64,000 bases of DNA from contig JASGLT010000001.1 of assembly GCA_030156945.1 (NCBI GenBank), positions 62,001 through 126,000 of the forward strand, read 5' to 3'. The translations under genes were made by a program, and so were the position numbers. The notes below the pieces were generated by a model. The model did not search any database. It had not been told where the DNA came from and saw nothing but the letters and a program-made list of their open reading frames with translations. This document shows positions 33,744 to 43,809 of this stretch, in pieces (positions within the stretch are counted from its first letter, which is position 1; the number at the start of each line of letters is the position of its first letter). This DNA comes from Thermococcaceae archaeon (GTDB lineage: Archaea > Methanobacteriota_B > Thermococci > Thermococcales > Thermococcaceae).

Positions 33744-34274
33744 ATGGCGATAACCGTTCCCGCTAACCAAAACGAGCAGAAATCAAACCCATCGGAGCGC
33801 GAGAGGCTTGAAAAGAGGATAGCCCAGCTCTGCAGGTTCCTTGGCAGGTCACCCTGGGTCTTCCACATAAACAGCGGCTCGTGCAACGGCTGTGACATCG
33901 AGATAATAGCAGCTCTAACGCCGCGCTACGACGCTGAGCGCTTTGGAGTTAAGCTCGTCGGCAGCCCAAGACACACTGATATACTCCTCGTAACTGGGCC
34001 TGTAACCAACCAGAGCCTTGAGAGGGTTAAACTCGTCTACGAGCAGACGCCAGAGCCTAAAATAGTCATAGCCGTGGGAGCGTGCCCGACCGGCGGAAGC
34101 GTCTTCTACGAGAGCCCCTTCACGAACGCCCCGCTGGACAGGGTTATCCCCGTGGACGTTTATGTTCCCGGCTGCCCGCCGAGGCCTGAGGCCATTCTTC
34201 ACGGCGTCGTTCTAGCCTTGGAGAAGCTCGCCAGGATGATTAAGGGGGAGGTTCCTGAGGAGGTGAACGAGTGA
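33744..34274 (+). CDS. mbhJ: Mbh subunit J ([NiFe] small subunit)
   Basis: 176 residues, the electron-transfer small subunit with one 4Fe-4S cluster: CNGCDIE near residue 48, GACPTGG near 114 and GCPPRPE near 145. It passes electrons from the MbhN ferredoxin-like subunit to the nickel site. The ATG follows GGGTGAGGTAAG. It overlaps mbhK at its stop. Confidence 0.92.
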   Translation: MAITVPANQNEQKSNPSERERLEKRIAQLCRFLGRSPWVFHINSGSCNGCDIEIIAALTPRYDAERFGVKLVGSPRHTDILLVTGPVTNQSLERVKLVYEQTPEPKIVIAVGACPTGGSVFYESPFTNAPLDRVIPVDVYVPGCPPRPEAILHGVVLALEKLARMIKGEVPEEVNE

Positions 34275-34846
34275 TGAGTGAAGCTAATCCCATAACAGAG
34301 GTTAACGAGGTCAAAGAGCCGACGAAGGCAGAGGAAGTGGCGAAAAGAATAGCCGAGCGCTTCCCGAGCGCGAGCGTTGAGGTGAGGACCAATAAGTGGG
34401 GCAGGCAGAGGGTCTGGGTAAGGGTTCCGAGGGAGGACTACAAGGCTCTGATAAGTTTCATCAAGGGGCTCGACCCAGAGGCCCACTACTCGATAGGAAT
34501 AGAGCAGGACTGGGGAGAAGAGCTGGGCTTTCTCAGTCACCTTGTAATTCACTACAGGGACGCTCCTGCGGTTTCACTCATCGTGGATGTCCACGCTCCA
34601 AAGGACGACCCGGTGCTCCCAGATATCAGCGACGTCTTCCCGATAGCGCTCCAGTTCGAGAGAGAGGGAATTGAGATGGTCGGACTTGACTTCGAGGGTG
34701 CCCCGGACAAGAGGAGGCTATTCCTTCCAGATGATTTCCCTGAGGACATCTACCCGCTCCGCCTCGACGATAAGGGTATTTCAGAGGAGATGGTGAAGAA
34801 CGCGGGCCATCCATACCTGGTAAAGAAGGGAGGTGACTCAAAATGA
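34274..34846 (+). CDS. mbhK: Mbh subunit K (NuoC-like)
   Basis: About 190 residues of the 30-kDa NADH dehydrogenase subunit (NuoC) fold, with the HLVIHYRDAPAVSLIVDVHA and LPDISDVFP segments. It is a soluble structural subunit joining the small and large subunits. Either GTG 34271 or ATG 34274 is possible; I use the ATG, seven bases after AGGTGA. Confidence 0.9.
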   Translation: MSEANPITEVNEVKEPTKAEEVAKRIAERFPSASVEVRTNKWGRQRVWVRVPREDYKALISFIKGLDPEAHYSIGIEQDWGEELGFLSHLVIHYRDAPAVSLIVDVHAPKDDPVLPDISDVFPIALQFEREGIEMVGLDFEGAPDKRRLFLPDDFPEDIYPLRLDDKGISEEMVKNAGHPYLVKKGGDSK

Positions 34847-36123
34847 CAGAGAAAGTCGAGTACTGGGTCAAGATACCCTTCGGTCCAATTCATCCGGGCC
34901 TTGAAGAGCCCGAGAAGTTCATACTCACCCTCGACGGCGAGAGGATAGTTGACGTTGACGTCAAGCTCGGTTACAACCTTCGCGGAATCCAGTGGATAGC
35001 CCTCAGGAGAAACTACATCCAAATAATGTACCTCGCCGAGAGGATGTGCGGAATCTGCTCCTTCTCCCACAACCACACCTACACTAGGGCCGTTGAGGAG
35101 GCTGGCAACATAGAAGTTCCAGAGAGAGCTGAATACATCCGCGTAATCATCGGCGAGCTTGAGAGGATTCACTCCCACCTCCTCAACCTCGGTGTACTCG
35201 CTCACAACATAGGCTACGACACCCTGCTCCACCTCACCTGGCTCGCCCGTGAGAAGGTCATGGACACCCTTGAGGCCGTCTCCGGAAACCGTGTGAACTA
35301 CTCGATGGTTACGATAGGCGGCGTCAGGAGGGACATCGACGAGAAGAAGAGGAGGGTCATCGAGGAGATGATAAAGTACTACAAGGAAGCCTTCCCGCAG
35401 ATAGAGGAGGCCTTCCTCCACGACCCGACGATAGAGGCCCGTTTCAGGGACACGGCAGTGATAAGCAAGCGCGTTGCCCTGGAGCAGGGAGCCGTTGGCC
35501 CAACGGGAAGGGGGAGCGGAATCAGGGACGACGCCCGCTGGAGCGAGGGGCTTGGGGTTTATCCGGACCTCGGCATAAAGCCGGTCATGCCCCAGGACGT
35601 AACAGGAGAGAAGCCGAGGGGGGACGTCTTCGACAGGATGGCCGTCAGGATAGGGGAGCTCTGGCAGAGCCTTGAGCTCATAGAGCACGCCCTCGATGCC
35701 ATGCCAGATGGGCCGATAAAGACCTTCCCCAAGGACAATGTCCTCTACGCCAAGCTGAGGCTGATGGTTGACGGTGAGGGAATAGGCAGGTACGAGGCGC
35801 CGAGGGGGGAGCTGGTGCACTACGTCCGCGGAAAGAAGGGAAGCGATAAGCCGCTCCGCTGGAAGCCGAGGGAGCCGACGTTCCCGAACCTCTTCTCAGT
35901 TGCAAAGGGCGTCATCGGCGACCAGATGGCGGACTTCGTTGTGGCGGTGGCATCGATAGACCCGTGCCTGAGCTGTACCGACAGGGTTGCCGTTGTGCAG
36001 GACGGCAAGAAGAAAATCCTGACTGAGAAGGACCTGCTAAAGGCCTCAATAAAGAAGACGCGCGAGATCAACCCGGAGATCAAGGGAGACCCGAGCCCAC
36101 TTGGTGTTGGCTGTGTGAGGTGA
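34843..36123 (+). CDS. mbhL: Mbh subunit L ([NiFe] large subunit)
   Basis: 426 residues, NuoD-related group 4 hydrogenase catalytic subunit. All four nickel ligands are present: Cys69 and Cys72 in RMCGIC, and Cys375 and Cys378 in DPCLSC, which separates it from the MBX sulfane reductase where the ligands are altered. After DPCLSCTDR come 45 more residues; in related enzymes such as HycE a protease cuts after this arginine, so this tail may be removed on maturation. Overlaps mbhK by four bases. Confidence 0.93.
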   Translation: MTEKVEYWVKIPFGPIHPGLEEPEKFILTLDGERIVDVDVKLGYNLRGIQWIALRRNYIQIMYLAERMCGICSFSHNHTYTRAVEEAGNIEVPERAEYIRVIIGELERIHSHLLNLGVLAHNIGYDTLLHLTWLAREKVMDTLEAVSGNRVNYSMVTIGGVRRDIDEKKRRVIEEMIKYYKEAFPQIEEAFLHDPTIEARFRDTAVISKRVALEQGAVGPTGRGSGIRDDARWSEGLGVYPDLGIKPVMPQDVTGEKPRGDVFDRMAVRIGELWQSLELIEHALDAMPDGPIKTFPKDNVLYAKLRLMVDGEGIGRYEAPRGELVHYVRGKKGSDKPLRWKPREPTFPNLFSVAKGVIGDQMADFVVAVASIDPCLSCTDRVAVVQDGKKKILTEKDLLKASIKKTREINPEIKGDPSPLGVGCVR

Positions 36124-36127
36124 TAGC

Positions 36128-37120
36128 ATGGACGTGGTAAGTAACGTAGTTTATCCCGTTGCGGGCCTGCTCGGCCTCTACGCCTTCGTCTCACTCGCTT
36201 CACTCGTCTGGGAGGGAATAGACAGGAAGTTAGTGGCCAGAATGCAGAGGAGGATCGGTCCGCCGATACTCCAGCCGATCTATGACTTCCTCAAACTGGC
36301 CAGCAAGGAGACGATAATCCCGAACACCGCGAACTACATGTTCAGGGCCGCTCCTATCCTGGCTTTAGCAACGGCCATAGCCCTGTTAGCATACACGCCA
36401 GTGGGCTTTGAGCCGATACTGTCCGGAAAAGGCGACGTTATCGTCTTTATCTACCTCTTAACCCTCATCAGCTTCTTCAAGGTACTTGGTGCCGTAAGTT
36501 CAGGGAACCCGTACGCCAAGATAGGTGCAGCGAGGGAAGCGGCCCTAATGGTTTCAAGGGAACCAGCTATGATGCTGGCGATATTCACCATAATGTGGCG
36601 CATTGGGAAGCTCGGAGTTGACAAGCCCTTCAGCATGGCGACATTCTATCAGCACAACATATGGGAGATAGGAACCCCAATGAGCTTCGTGGGGGCCCTT
36701 ATACTCCTCTACGTCTTCGCCGTCTGGCTGGCGAGCGAGATAGAGGTCGGGTTCTTCAACATACCCGATGCCGAGGAGGAGATAGCGGAGGGACTCCTCG
36801 TCGAGTACAGCGGAAGGTACCTGGCACTCCTCAAGCTCACCAAGGCACTCAAAGGATACATAGCGGCATCCCTCGTTGTCGCGATATTCTTCCCGTGGGG
36901 AATCTCGGGCTACTTCGGGCTGAGTGGCCTCTCAGCGAACGTCGTTGACCTGCTATTCCACACTCTTAAGGTGTTCGTAGTCCTCTTCGTCGTTCAGAGC
37001 GTTTTCAGAGCAGTGACGGGGAGGCTGAAGATAACGCAGGCCGTTGACTTCCTCTGGAAGAACGCCTTCCTGGCCTCACTGATCGGCTCGCTCCTCATAG
37101 CGATGGAGGTGATAATGTGA
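36128..37120 (+). CDS. mbhM: Mbh subunit M (NuoH-like)
   Basis: 330 residues and eight membrane segments, related to NuoH and HyfC. Conserved pieces are RRIGPPILQPIYDFLKL near residue 40 and EIEVGFFNIPDAEEEIAEG near 205. It anchors the hydrogenase arm to the membrane and forms the link between electron transfer and ion movement. The ATG lies behind GAGGTGATAGC. Confidence 0.92.
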   Translation: MDVVSNVVYPVAGLLGLYAFVSLASLVWEGIDRKLVARMQRRIGPPILQPIYDFLKLASKETIIPNTANYMFRAAPILALATAIALLAYTPVGFEPILSGKGDVIVFIYLLTLISFFKVLGAVSSGNPYAKIGAAREAALMVSREPAMMLAIFTIMWRIGKLGVDKPFSMATFYQHNIWEIGTPMSFVGALILLYVFAVWLASEIEVGFFNIPDAEEEIAEGLLVEYSGRYLALLKLTKALKGYIAASLVVAIFFPWGISGYFGLSGLSANVVDLLFHTLKVFVVLFVVQSVFRAVTGRLKITQAVDFLWKNAFLASLIGSLLIAMEVIM

Positions 37121-37548
37121 AGGCCCCAATTCTCGTCCCAGTGGTGCTCAGAAACCTCTTCAAGAAGCCAGCGACAAACCGTTTCCCGCAGACGGAGCCG
37201 GTTCCGATTCCCGAGGACTTCAGGGGAATAATAGCCTACAACGTGGACAAGTGCGTCGGCTGCAGGATGTGCGTCAACGTCTGTCCAGCTGGGGTCTTCG
37301 TTTACCTGCCGGAGATAAGGAAGGTTGCCCTCTGGACCGCTCGCTGTGTCTACTGCGGTCAGTGCGTTGACGTCTGCCCTACCGGGGCGCTCCAGTTAAG
37401 CAAGGACTTCCTGCTGGCCAGCTACGACAACCACGATGACAAGTTTATCCCGCTGAAGCCTGAAAAAGTCGAGGAGATAAAGAGGAAGCTGGAAGAACAG
37501 AAGAAGGCCAAAGAGGCCACGAAGAAGGAGAAGGAAGGGAAGGCTTGA
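37117..37548 (+). CDS. mbhN: Mbh subunit N (two 4Fe-4S ferredoxin-like subunit)
   Basis: 143 residues with two classical 4Fe-4S motifs, CVGCRMCVNVCPAG near residue 46 and CVYCGQCVDVCPTG near 82, as in NuoI. It accepts electrons from reduced ferredoxin and sends them through MbhJ to the nickel site. A long lysine/glutamate helix forms the C-terminus. It is the last gene of the operon. Confidence 0.92.
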   Translation: MKAPILVPVVLRNLFKKPATNRFPQTEPVPIPEDFRGIIAYNVDKCVGCRMCVNVCPAGVFVYLPEIRKVALWTARCVYCGQCVDVCPTGALQLSKDFLLASYDNHDDKFIPLKPEKVEEIKRKLEEQKKAKEATKKEKEGKA

Positions 37549-37556
37549 TTTTTCCT

Positions 37557-38042
37557 TTACTTTTCGTTGATTCCCATTTTACTTGCAAGGGCCTTCAGGG
37601 ACTCATAGTGGCCTCTCTCAACGTCCGCCAGCGTGAGGTAAACCTTTTTGAGCTCCTCGTTTTTGCACTCCTCTGCGAGCTTTCTGTATATCGTCTCGGC
37701 CAGCTTTTCGCTCTCCATCGCCGTCTCTAAAACGTCCTTCAAATCCTCGACCTTCCAGAACTTGCCCAAGACGTTGAGTGATTCAACGTTCGCTATTTTT
37801 ACCTCGACCAGCTCGTCCCCGTAGTTCTGGCGGTAGATTTTGTAGAGCTCGTCGCCGTGCCCTTTAGATTCATCTCCGAGCCTCTTGAAGGTGTTCACGA
37901 CTTCTTCAGGAAGTCTAAGCTCCTTGGCGCGCTCGGCGAGCTTCCAGTACGTTTCGGCTTCCTCGTATTCACCTTTAATCCAGTAGCTTAACAGCTCCCT
38001 CTCGTCCAGCTTTCTTATCTCGTTAAGAATTTCCACGACCAT
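37557..38042 (-). CDS. Ferritin-like diiron (rubrerythrin-family) protein
   Basis: 161 residues in four long helices. Glu and His positions of a diiron site are visible: E in LSYWIKGEYEEAETYWKLAERA, ESKGHGDELYKI (ESxxH), ESEKLAETIYRKLAEE and DVERGHYESLKAL (ExxH). No rubredoxin domain. Such proteins may reduce peroxide or store iron. The ATG at 38042 has GGGTGATT upstream. It follows its paralogue without gap and converges on the end of the mbh operon. Confidence 0.75.
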   Translation of the reverse strand: MVVEILNEIRKLDERELLSYWIKGEYEEAETYWKLAERAKELRLPEEVVNTFKRLGDESKGHGDELYKIYRQNYGDELVEVKIANVESLNVLGKFWKVEDLKDVLETAMESEKLAETIYRKLAEECKNEELKKVYLTLADVERGHYESLKALASKMGINEK

Positions 38043-38043
38043 T

Positions 38044-38523
38044 TCAATCACCCAGCTTTTCGTATTCCGCCTTCAGGGCCTCGTAATGGGTCTTCTCAAC
38101 CTCAGCGAGTTTGAGGTAAAGCTCCTTCAGCCGTTCATCTTCCACTTTCTCGGCGAGGAGCTTGTAGACCTTATGGGCCGTCAGCTCGCTCTCCATCGCC
38201 GCCTCAAGAACCTCCTTTATCTGATCCGCCCTCTCGAACTTGTTGAGAACCGGGAGAACTTCCACAGGCGGGATATCCACCTTCGGCTCCCTCAAAAAGC
38301 TCTCCCTGAAAACCTTTGTGAGCTCCTCGGCGTGTTTCAGTGAGTCTCTGGAGAGCTTTTCAAAGACCCTGACTATGCTCTCTCCAAGCCCGAGGGCCTT
38401 TGCCCTCTCGGCGAGCTCTTTGTAGAGCTTTGCCTCCTCCTTCTCCCCGCTTATCCAGTAGGCTAAGGCCTCTTCGTAGCTCAGCTTTGATAACATTTCG
38501 ATGACATCATCAACGTCCATCAT
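38044..38523 (-). CDS. Ferritin-like diiron (rubrerythrin-family) protein, paralogue
   Basis: About 160 residues, clearly paralogous to the next gene along the entire length (YEEALAYWISGEKEEAKLYKELAERA, SLKHAEELTKVFRESF, ESELTAHKVYKLLAEK, EVEKTHYEALKAE). The diiron Glu and His residues are kept. It is the first gene of the pair; the start is uncertain among closely spaced GTG and ATG codons at 38532, 38523 and 38520. Tandem copies suggest either a heteromer or two specialised forms for protecting oxygen-sensitive enzymes. Confidence 0.72.
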   Translation of the reverse strand: MMDVDDVIEMLSKLSYEEALAYWISGEKEEAKLYKELAERAKALGLGESIVRVFEKLSRDSLKHAEELTKVFRESFLREPKVDIPPVEVLPVLNKFERADQIKEVLEAAMESELTAHKVYKLLAEKVEDERLKELYLKLAEVEKTHYEALKAEYEKLGD

Positions 38524-38562
38524 ATCAACCACGGTAAGGGAGACGGTGTAGCCCTAATAAGC

Positions 38563-39048
38563 CTATTCCTTTACCTCAAAGCGGAGAAGTTCCCGACGTC
38601 CGAGCACTCCAACCCCCGCTTTCTTTCCCAGAACTTCAACTAAAACCGTGTAGTCGGGATCGCTCAGGTTTACGGGGTGCCCATAGCGCTCGACTATGAG
38701 AGAGCCGAGCTTCACCTCAAGCTCCCTCTGGGATAGCTTTTTGTTCCCCCTCACCTTTGCCCGGACCGCAAAGGTGCCATTGATTTTCTCCGCAAGCTTC
38801 AAAACTGCCTCCGCTATATCCTCAAAATCAGCTTTGACCATAACTTCCAGGGGAACTGCCCTCTGAATGGCCTGAGTCTCGAAGTTTTTCAACCTTTTGA
38901 GAATTTCCTCCTTTGGAAGGGGCGTCTCGGCCAATAAAACCCCCCTCCAGTTAGTTCCATGGACTCTAACCCTTTCAAGAGCCCATTCAAGCTCCAGTAT
39001 TGCATCCCCCTCCCTAACTGGCTCCGTAGTTACGAGAATGAACGCCAT
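38563..39048 (-). CDS. THUMP domain RNA-binding protein
   Basis: 161 residues with a THUMP domain in the middle and C-terminal part (FAVRAKVRGNKKLSQRELEVKLGSLI, VNLSDPDYTVLVEVLGKKAGVGVL), the usual tRNA-binding module of tRNA-modifying enzymes, here without a catalytic domain. Stand-alone archaeal THUMP proteins resemble Tan1/THUMPD1, which help acetylation of cytidine in tRNA by Tan1's partner Kre33/NAT10. That role here is inference. The ATG at 39048 follows GGGGGTTGG. Confidence 0.8.
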   Translation of the reverse strand: MAFILVTTEPVREGDAILELEWALERVRVHGTNWRGVLLAETPLPKEEILKRLKNFETQAIQRAVPLEVMVKADFEDIAEAVLKLAEKINGTFAVRAKVRGNKKLSQRELEVKLGSLIVERYGHPVNLSDPDYTVLVEVLGKKAGVGVLGRRELLRFEVKE

Positions 39049-39110
39049 CGACCAACCCCCAACGGACAAACTTTTATATTCCGACCTCAAAGTTATTGCG
39101 GTGGGATAAA

Positions 39111-40313
39111 ATGGAACCTGCAAAACTTAAGCTTTATTCACCTCAACTGTACGAAGTTTACGGTCTTTCTCGAAATCCATTTGAGCAGCTTGCAAGCGAA
39201 GGTATAAGAGATGTGGAGAGCATACACGTTTATCAGGAAGTCGACATGAGAATTCAGATGATAATCTCCGAGGTAATAGGACACAAAAGCTCAATAGCTC
39301 TCAGCATCGTGGGACCCCTCGGAATGGGCAAGACCCAGAGGCTGAAGACCATAGCCAAGGCGATAGAGGAAAACGGTGGCAAAGCTCTCTACGTAAAGGT
39401 CGATACCCACGACATCCTCAAGCTCACGAGGGACATCTTCTACGCCCTCAAACCGCCAAAGAGCCGGACGAACATATTCCTGGAAAACCTGAGCCGGAAA
39501 CTCGGCTTCATAGACAGGCTTGAGAAGATGCTGAGCGACACAAAAGAGTACAAGAGCAGGGACATCGCCGAACTTCTCACGGAGGAGCTGAGCAAATACC
39601 GCTACTCCGCCCTACTCCTCGACGAACTGGAGAACATGAGGGGGGCTTCCGAGAAGGAGAAGATACAGTTCTTTGAGATGCTGAGGCATTTCATAAGCAA
39701 CATGCCAAAAGGCTGCATAGTGGCCTTCGCAAGCATCCCGGAGGCCTACGAGGAGTACTCCCAGATATTCCCGGCCTTTTTCATGCGCCTTCACTACGAG
39801 TTCAAACTGAGGCCAATGAGCCTCGACGAGGCCTACGAGCTCGTAAAGAAGAGGCTAAACAGAGTGAGGATAAAGGACACCGACGACCCACTGTATCCTT
39901 TCACCGAGGATGCAATCAAGCTCATCCACAGGCTCGGTAAAGGCAATCCAAGGCAGACCCTCAGACTCCTTCACTACGTGTTGACCGAGGCCGCAAAGCA
40001 CCGCTTCGACCCGATAGACGACCTCGTAATCACGACGATACTCGAGGAACCCAAGAGCCTTGAGGAGTACCTCACGAGAATACCCAAGGATTACAAAGAC
40101 CTCATAAACGCCATCGTGTTCGAGTTCATGGGCGGGCCGGTGAGCTACATCCAGGTGGCAAAGGCGGTCAAAAAACCTGGAGTGCAAGTGTATGAGAGCC
40201 TAAACGAACTCGTGAGGCTGGGCTTTCTTGTTGGAGACCCCGGGGGAAACTACAAGGTTCCAGATTACGTCAGGAAGTTCCTTGAGGAAGGCCAAGGTCA
40301 GAGTGAAGAGTGA
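39111..40313 (+). CDS. AAA+ ATPase, Orc1/Cdc6-like with C-terminal winged helix
   Basis: 400 residues. The AAA+ module has Walker A GPLGMGKTQ near residue 70, Walker B SALLLDELEN near 165 and sensor-2 GNPRQTLRLLHY near 285; a winged-helix domain occupies about 320-395 (FMGGPVSYIQVAKAVKKPG). It resembles the DUF815/Cdc6-like archaeal ATPases. It is not the replication initiator itself, and its substrate is unknown. A TTTTATATT box (39070-39078) and a GGTGGGATAAA site support the ATG at 39111. The membrane protein gene follows seven bases later. Confidence 0.75.
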   Translation: MEPAKLKLYSPQLYEVYGLSRNPFEQLASEGIRDVESIHVYQEVDMRIQMIISEVIGHKSSIALSIVGPLGMGKTQRLKTIAKAIEENGGKALYVKVDTHDILKLTRDIFYALKPPKSRTNIFLENLSRKLGFIDRLEKMLSDTKEYKSRDIAELLTEELSKYRYSALLLDELENMRGASEKEKIQFFEMLRHFISNMPKGCIVAFASIPEAYEEYSQIFPAFFMRLHYEFKLRPMSLDEAYELVKKRLNRVRIKDTDDPLYPFTEDAIKLIHRLGKGNPRQTLRLLHYVLTEAAKHRFDPIDDLVITTILEEPKSLEEYLTRIPKDYKDLINAIVFEFMGGPVSYIQVAKAVKKPGVQVYESLNELVRLGFLVGDPGGNYKVPDYVRKFLEEGQGQSEE

Positions 40314-40319
40314 TGCCCA

Positions 40320-40850
40320 ATGCCCAACTACGAGGAACACGTCCTCAGCGGGCTGGTTAGTTACCCCTTTATCGTTTTGCTCTGTGGCTTCCTCACATCG
40401 AAGGTGATTCCTGTTGAGCTGACACCCCTCTCCCTCATTATTGGATACGCTTTTTACGTCCTTGGAAGCGATTTACCGGACATGGACCACCCCAACGCCC
40501 TCCTCCACAGGGGAGCAAAGGCCATAGTGGCGGTTTTAGTTGGGGGTGTTGCCTATCTGAACCTGGCTGGAAGTTTTAAGTTAGGCCCGCCATGGCTGGA
40601 CGTTGCAGTGACGTGGGGCGTTAGTGCGCTTGCCGCTCTGGGGGCATGGTACGTCTTTACGCTCATGATGCCAAACCACAGGGGAGTGATGCATTCCCTC
40701 CTTTTTGCATCCATATACGGACTACTGGCCTTTCTAACAGTTGAATACGGACTGAGGATGAGGTCTGGAGAAGCTTTATACGTGGCTATAGTCTCTTTCT
40801 GTGGCTACACTCTCCACTTGCTCCTTGACAGGGAGATAAAGCTACTCTAA
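40320..40850 (+). CDS. YdjM-like membrane-bound metal-dependent hydrolase family protein (DUF457)
   Basis: 176 residues, five membrane segments, with conserved polar motifs GSDLPDMDHPNA near residue 49, NHRGVMHSL near 120 and HLLLDRE at the end, as in the LexA-regulated YdjM family of putative membrane hydrolases. In operon with the ATPase before it (six-base gap). Natural substrate unknown. Confidence 0.75.
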   Translation: MPNYEEHVLSGLVSYPFIVLLCGFLTSKVIPVELTPLSLIIGYAFYVLGSDLPDMDHPNALLHRGAKAIVAVLVGGVAYLNLAGSFKLGPPWLDVAVTWGVSALAALGAWYVFTLMMPNHRGVMHSLLFASIYGLLAFLTVEYGLRMRSGEALYVAIVSFCGYTLHLLLDREIKLL

Positions 40851-40935
40851 GGGTAAGAAGCAGATACACATCTATGACCCACAATGCTTTTAAGCATGCC
40901 CCTTTACCTCCGCTTAGAAACTGGAGGTGAGAAAA

Positions 40936-41928
40936 ATGTTCAGCCTTGGAGGGTTCTCGCGCGGGGGGGAGTATGAGAATAAAACTTGGGACGTTCTCAT
41001 CATTGGAGCGGGGCCTGCTGGCTTCACAGCGGCAATCTACGCAGCAAGATACGGGCTCGACACTCTCATCATCAGCAAAGACCTCGGAGGAAACATGGCG
41101 CTTACTGACCTCATAGAGAACTATCCCGGCTTTCCCGAGGGGATCAGCGGTTCAGAGCTCACCAACAGGATGCACGAGCAGGTGAAGAAGCTCGGCGTCG
41201 ACGTGGTCTTTGACGAGGTAGTCCGGATAGACCCTGCCGAGTGCGCCTACTACGAAGGGCCCTGCAAGTTCACAGTGAAGACTGCAAACGGGAAGGAATA
41301 CAGAGGGAGGACGATCATTATAGCCGTGGGTGCCGCACCCAGGAAGCTCCACGTTCCAGGAGAGGAGGAGCTCACCGGAAGGGGCGTCAGCTACTGCGCA
41401 ACCTGCGACGGTCCCCTCTTCAAGGGCAAGAAGGTTATAGTCGTAGGCGGTGGAAACACGGCCCTTCAGGAGGCTTTGTATCTTAAAAGCATCGGGGTTG
41501 ACGTCACCCTCGTCCACAGGAGAAAGGAGTTCAGGGCGGACAAGATACTTCAGGACAGGTTTAAGGAGAGCGGCATTCCGGCGATACTCGACACTGTCGT
41601 TACCGAGATCATCGGAAAGGACAAGGTCGAGGCAGTTAGGCTGAAGAACGTCAAGACCGGCGAAGAAACCGAGATGAAGGTCGATGGAGTGTTCATCTTC
41701 ATCGGCTACGAGCCGAAGACCGACTTCGTGAAGCACCTCGGCATAACAGACGAGTACGGCTACATCCCGGTTGACATGCACATGCGCACCAAGGTGAAGG
41801 GCATCTTCGCAGCGGGCGACATAACCAACGTCTTCAAGCAGATAGCGGTGGCAGTCGGGCAGGGAGCGATAGCGGCCAACTCGGTCAAGGAACTCCTCGA
41901 GGAATGGAAGAGCAAGAACGAGGAGTGA
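40936..41928 (+). CDS. trxB: Thioredoxin-disulfide reductase
   Basis: 330 residues with FAD motif IIGAGPAGFTAA near residue 22, the redox pair Cys154-Ala-Thr-Cys157 in SYCATCDGP, NADPH motif VVGGGNTALQEALYL near 172, and the C-terminal FAD motif GIFAAGDITNVFKQIAVAVGQG. In Thermococcales this enzyme keeps protein disulfide oxidoreductase and glutaredoxin-like proteins reduced, and thus the redox state of SurR. The ATG at 40936 follows GGAGGTGAG. A CTTTTAAGC box at 40889-40897 is its promoter. No GTTnnnAAC site was found upstream. Confidence 0.92.
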   Translation: MFSLGGFSRGGEYENKTWDVLIIGAGPAGFTAAIYAARYGLDTLIISKDLGGNMALTDLIENYPGFPEGISGSELTNRMHEQVKKLGVDVVFDEVVRIDPAECAYYEGPCKFTVKTANGKEYRGRTIIIAVGAAPRKLHVPGEEELTGRGVSYCATCDGPLFKGKKVIVVGGGNTALQEALYLKSIGVDVTLVHRRKEFRADKILQDRFKESGIPAILDTVVTEIIGKDKVEAVRLKNVKTGEETEMKVDGVFIFIGYEPKTDFVKHLGITDEYGYIPVDMHMRTKVKGIFAAGDITNVFKQIAVAVGQGAIAANSVKELLEEWKSKNEE

Positions 41929-42212
41929 CTATCTTTTTCAGCTTTTCCTCTAGCTCCTTTTTCGACAGGCAAACAACCTCTTTTGAATCTCCAATAACGT
42001 AGGGTTCCTTTCCATTTGAGTTCTGGGCCCCAAGTGAGAAGATAGCTGAGGCTAAGGCATTAATCACCACTACAACCAAGTTCCCACCGAGAAGATAAGA
42101 AAATACCAGACCGGAAGCAACTCCAACCCCTACAAGGATTAGGAACCTCCGAAGCCCCGTACCAGATTCCCTGTAGGGAAGTCCATCACGAGTTGCTGGA
42201 TTTCCACCCCAT
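41885..42212 (-). pseudogene. Frameshifted small membrane protein with the EPYxIGDSKE tail motif
   Basis: The minus-strand frame ending at 41885 encodes two membrane segments (FLILVGVGVASGLVFSYLLGG and VVVVINALASAIFSLG, about) followed by the cytoplasmic tail KEPYVIGDSKEVVCLSKKEL. It has no start codon, but one base out of frame upstream is an ATG at 42210-42212 with GGTGA five bases before it; that frame stops after eight codons. One small insertion or deletion between about 42185 and 42195 would restore a 110-residue protein. The tail motif recurs at 61039 and 61463. Its 3' end overlaps trxB by 44 bases. Confidence 0.5.
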
Positions 42213-42262
42213 TGGCTTCACCACTATACCACCGAATTCTGAAACTCATTGATAGTTATTAA

Positions 42263-43741
<1,479 letters not shown>

Positions 43742-43809
43742 GAACCTTTTCTTATTTCCATTCCTAAAAAATTTTAAAGCCACTCCCCAAACTGGTTCTT
43801 GGTGATAAC

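Noticed and set aside
34750-35820. Long open frame antisense to mbhL
   Set aside because: Shadow frame of a well-supported conserved gene; the predicted protein is low in features and unlike any family.
34843-36123. Assignment of the membrane complex as MBX sulfane reductase
   Set aside because: All four nickel-binding cysteines are present in the large subunit and the 14-gene order is that of mbh.
40850-40935. SurR site before thioredoxin reductase
   Set aside because: No GTTnnnAAC sequence is present in the promoter region.
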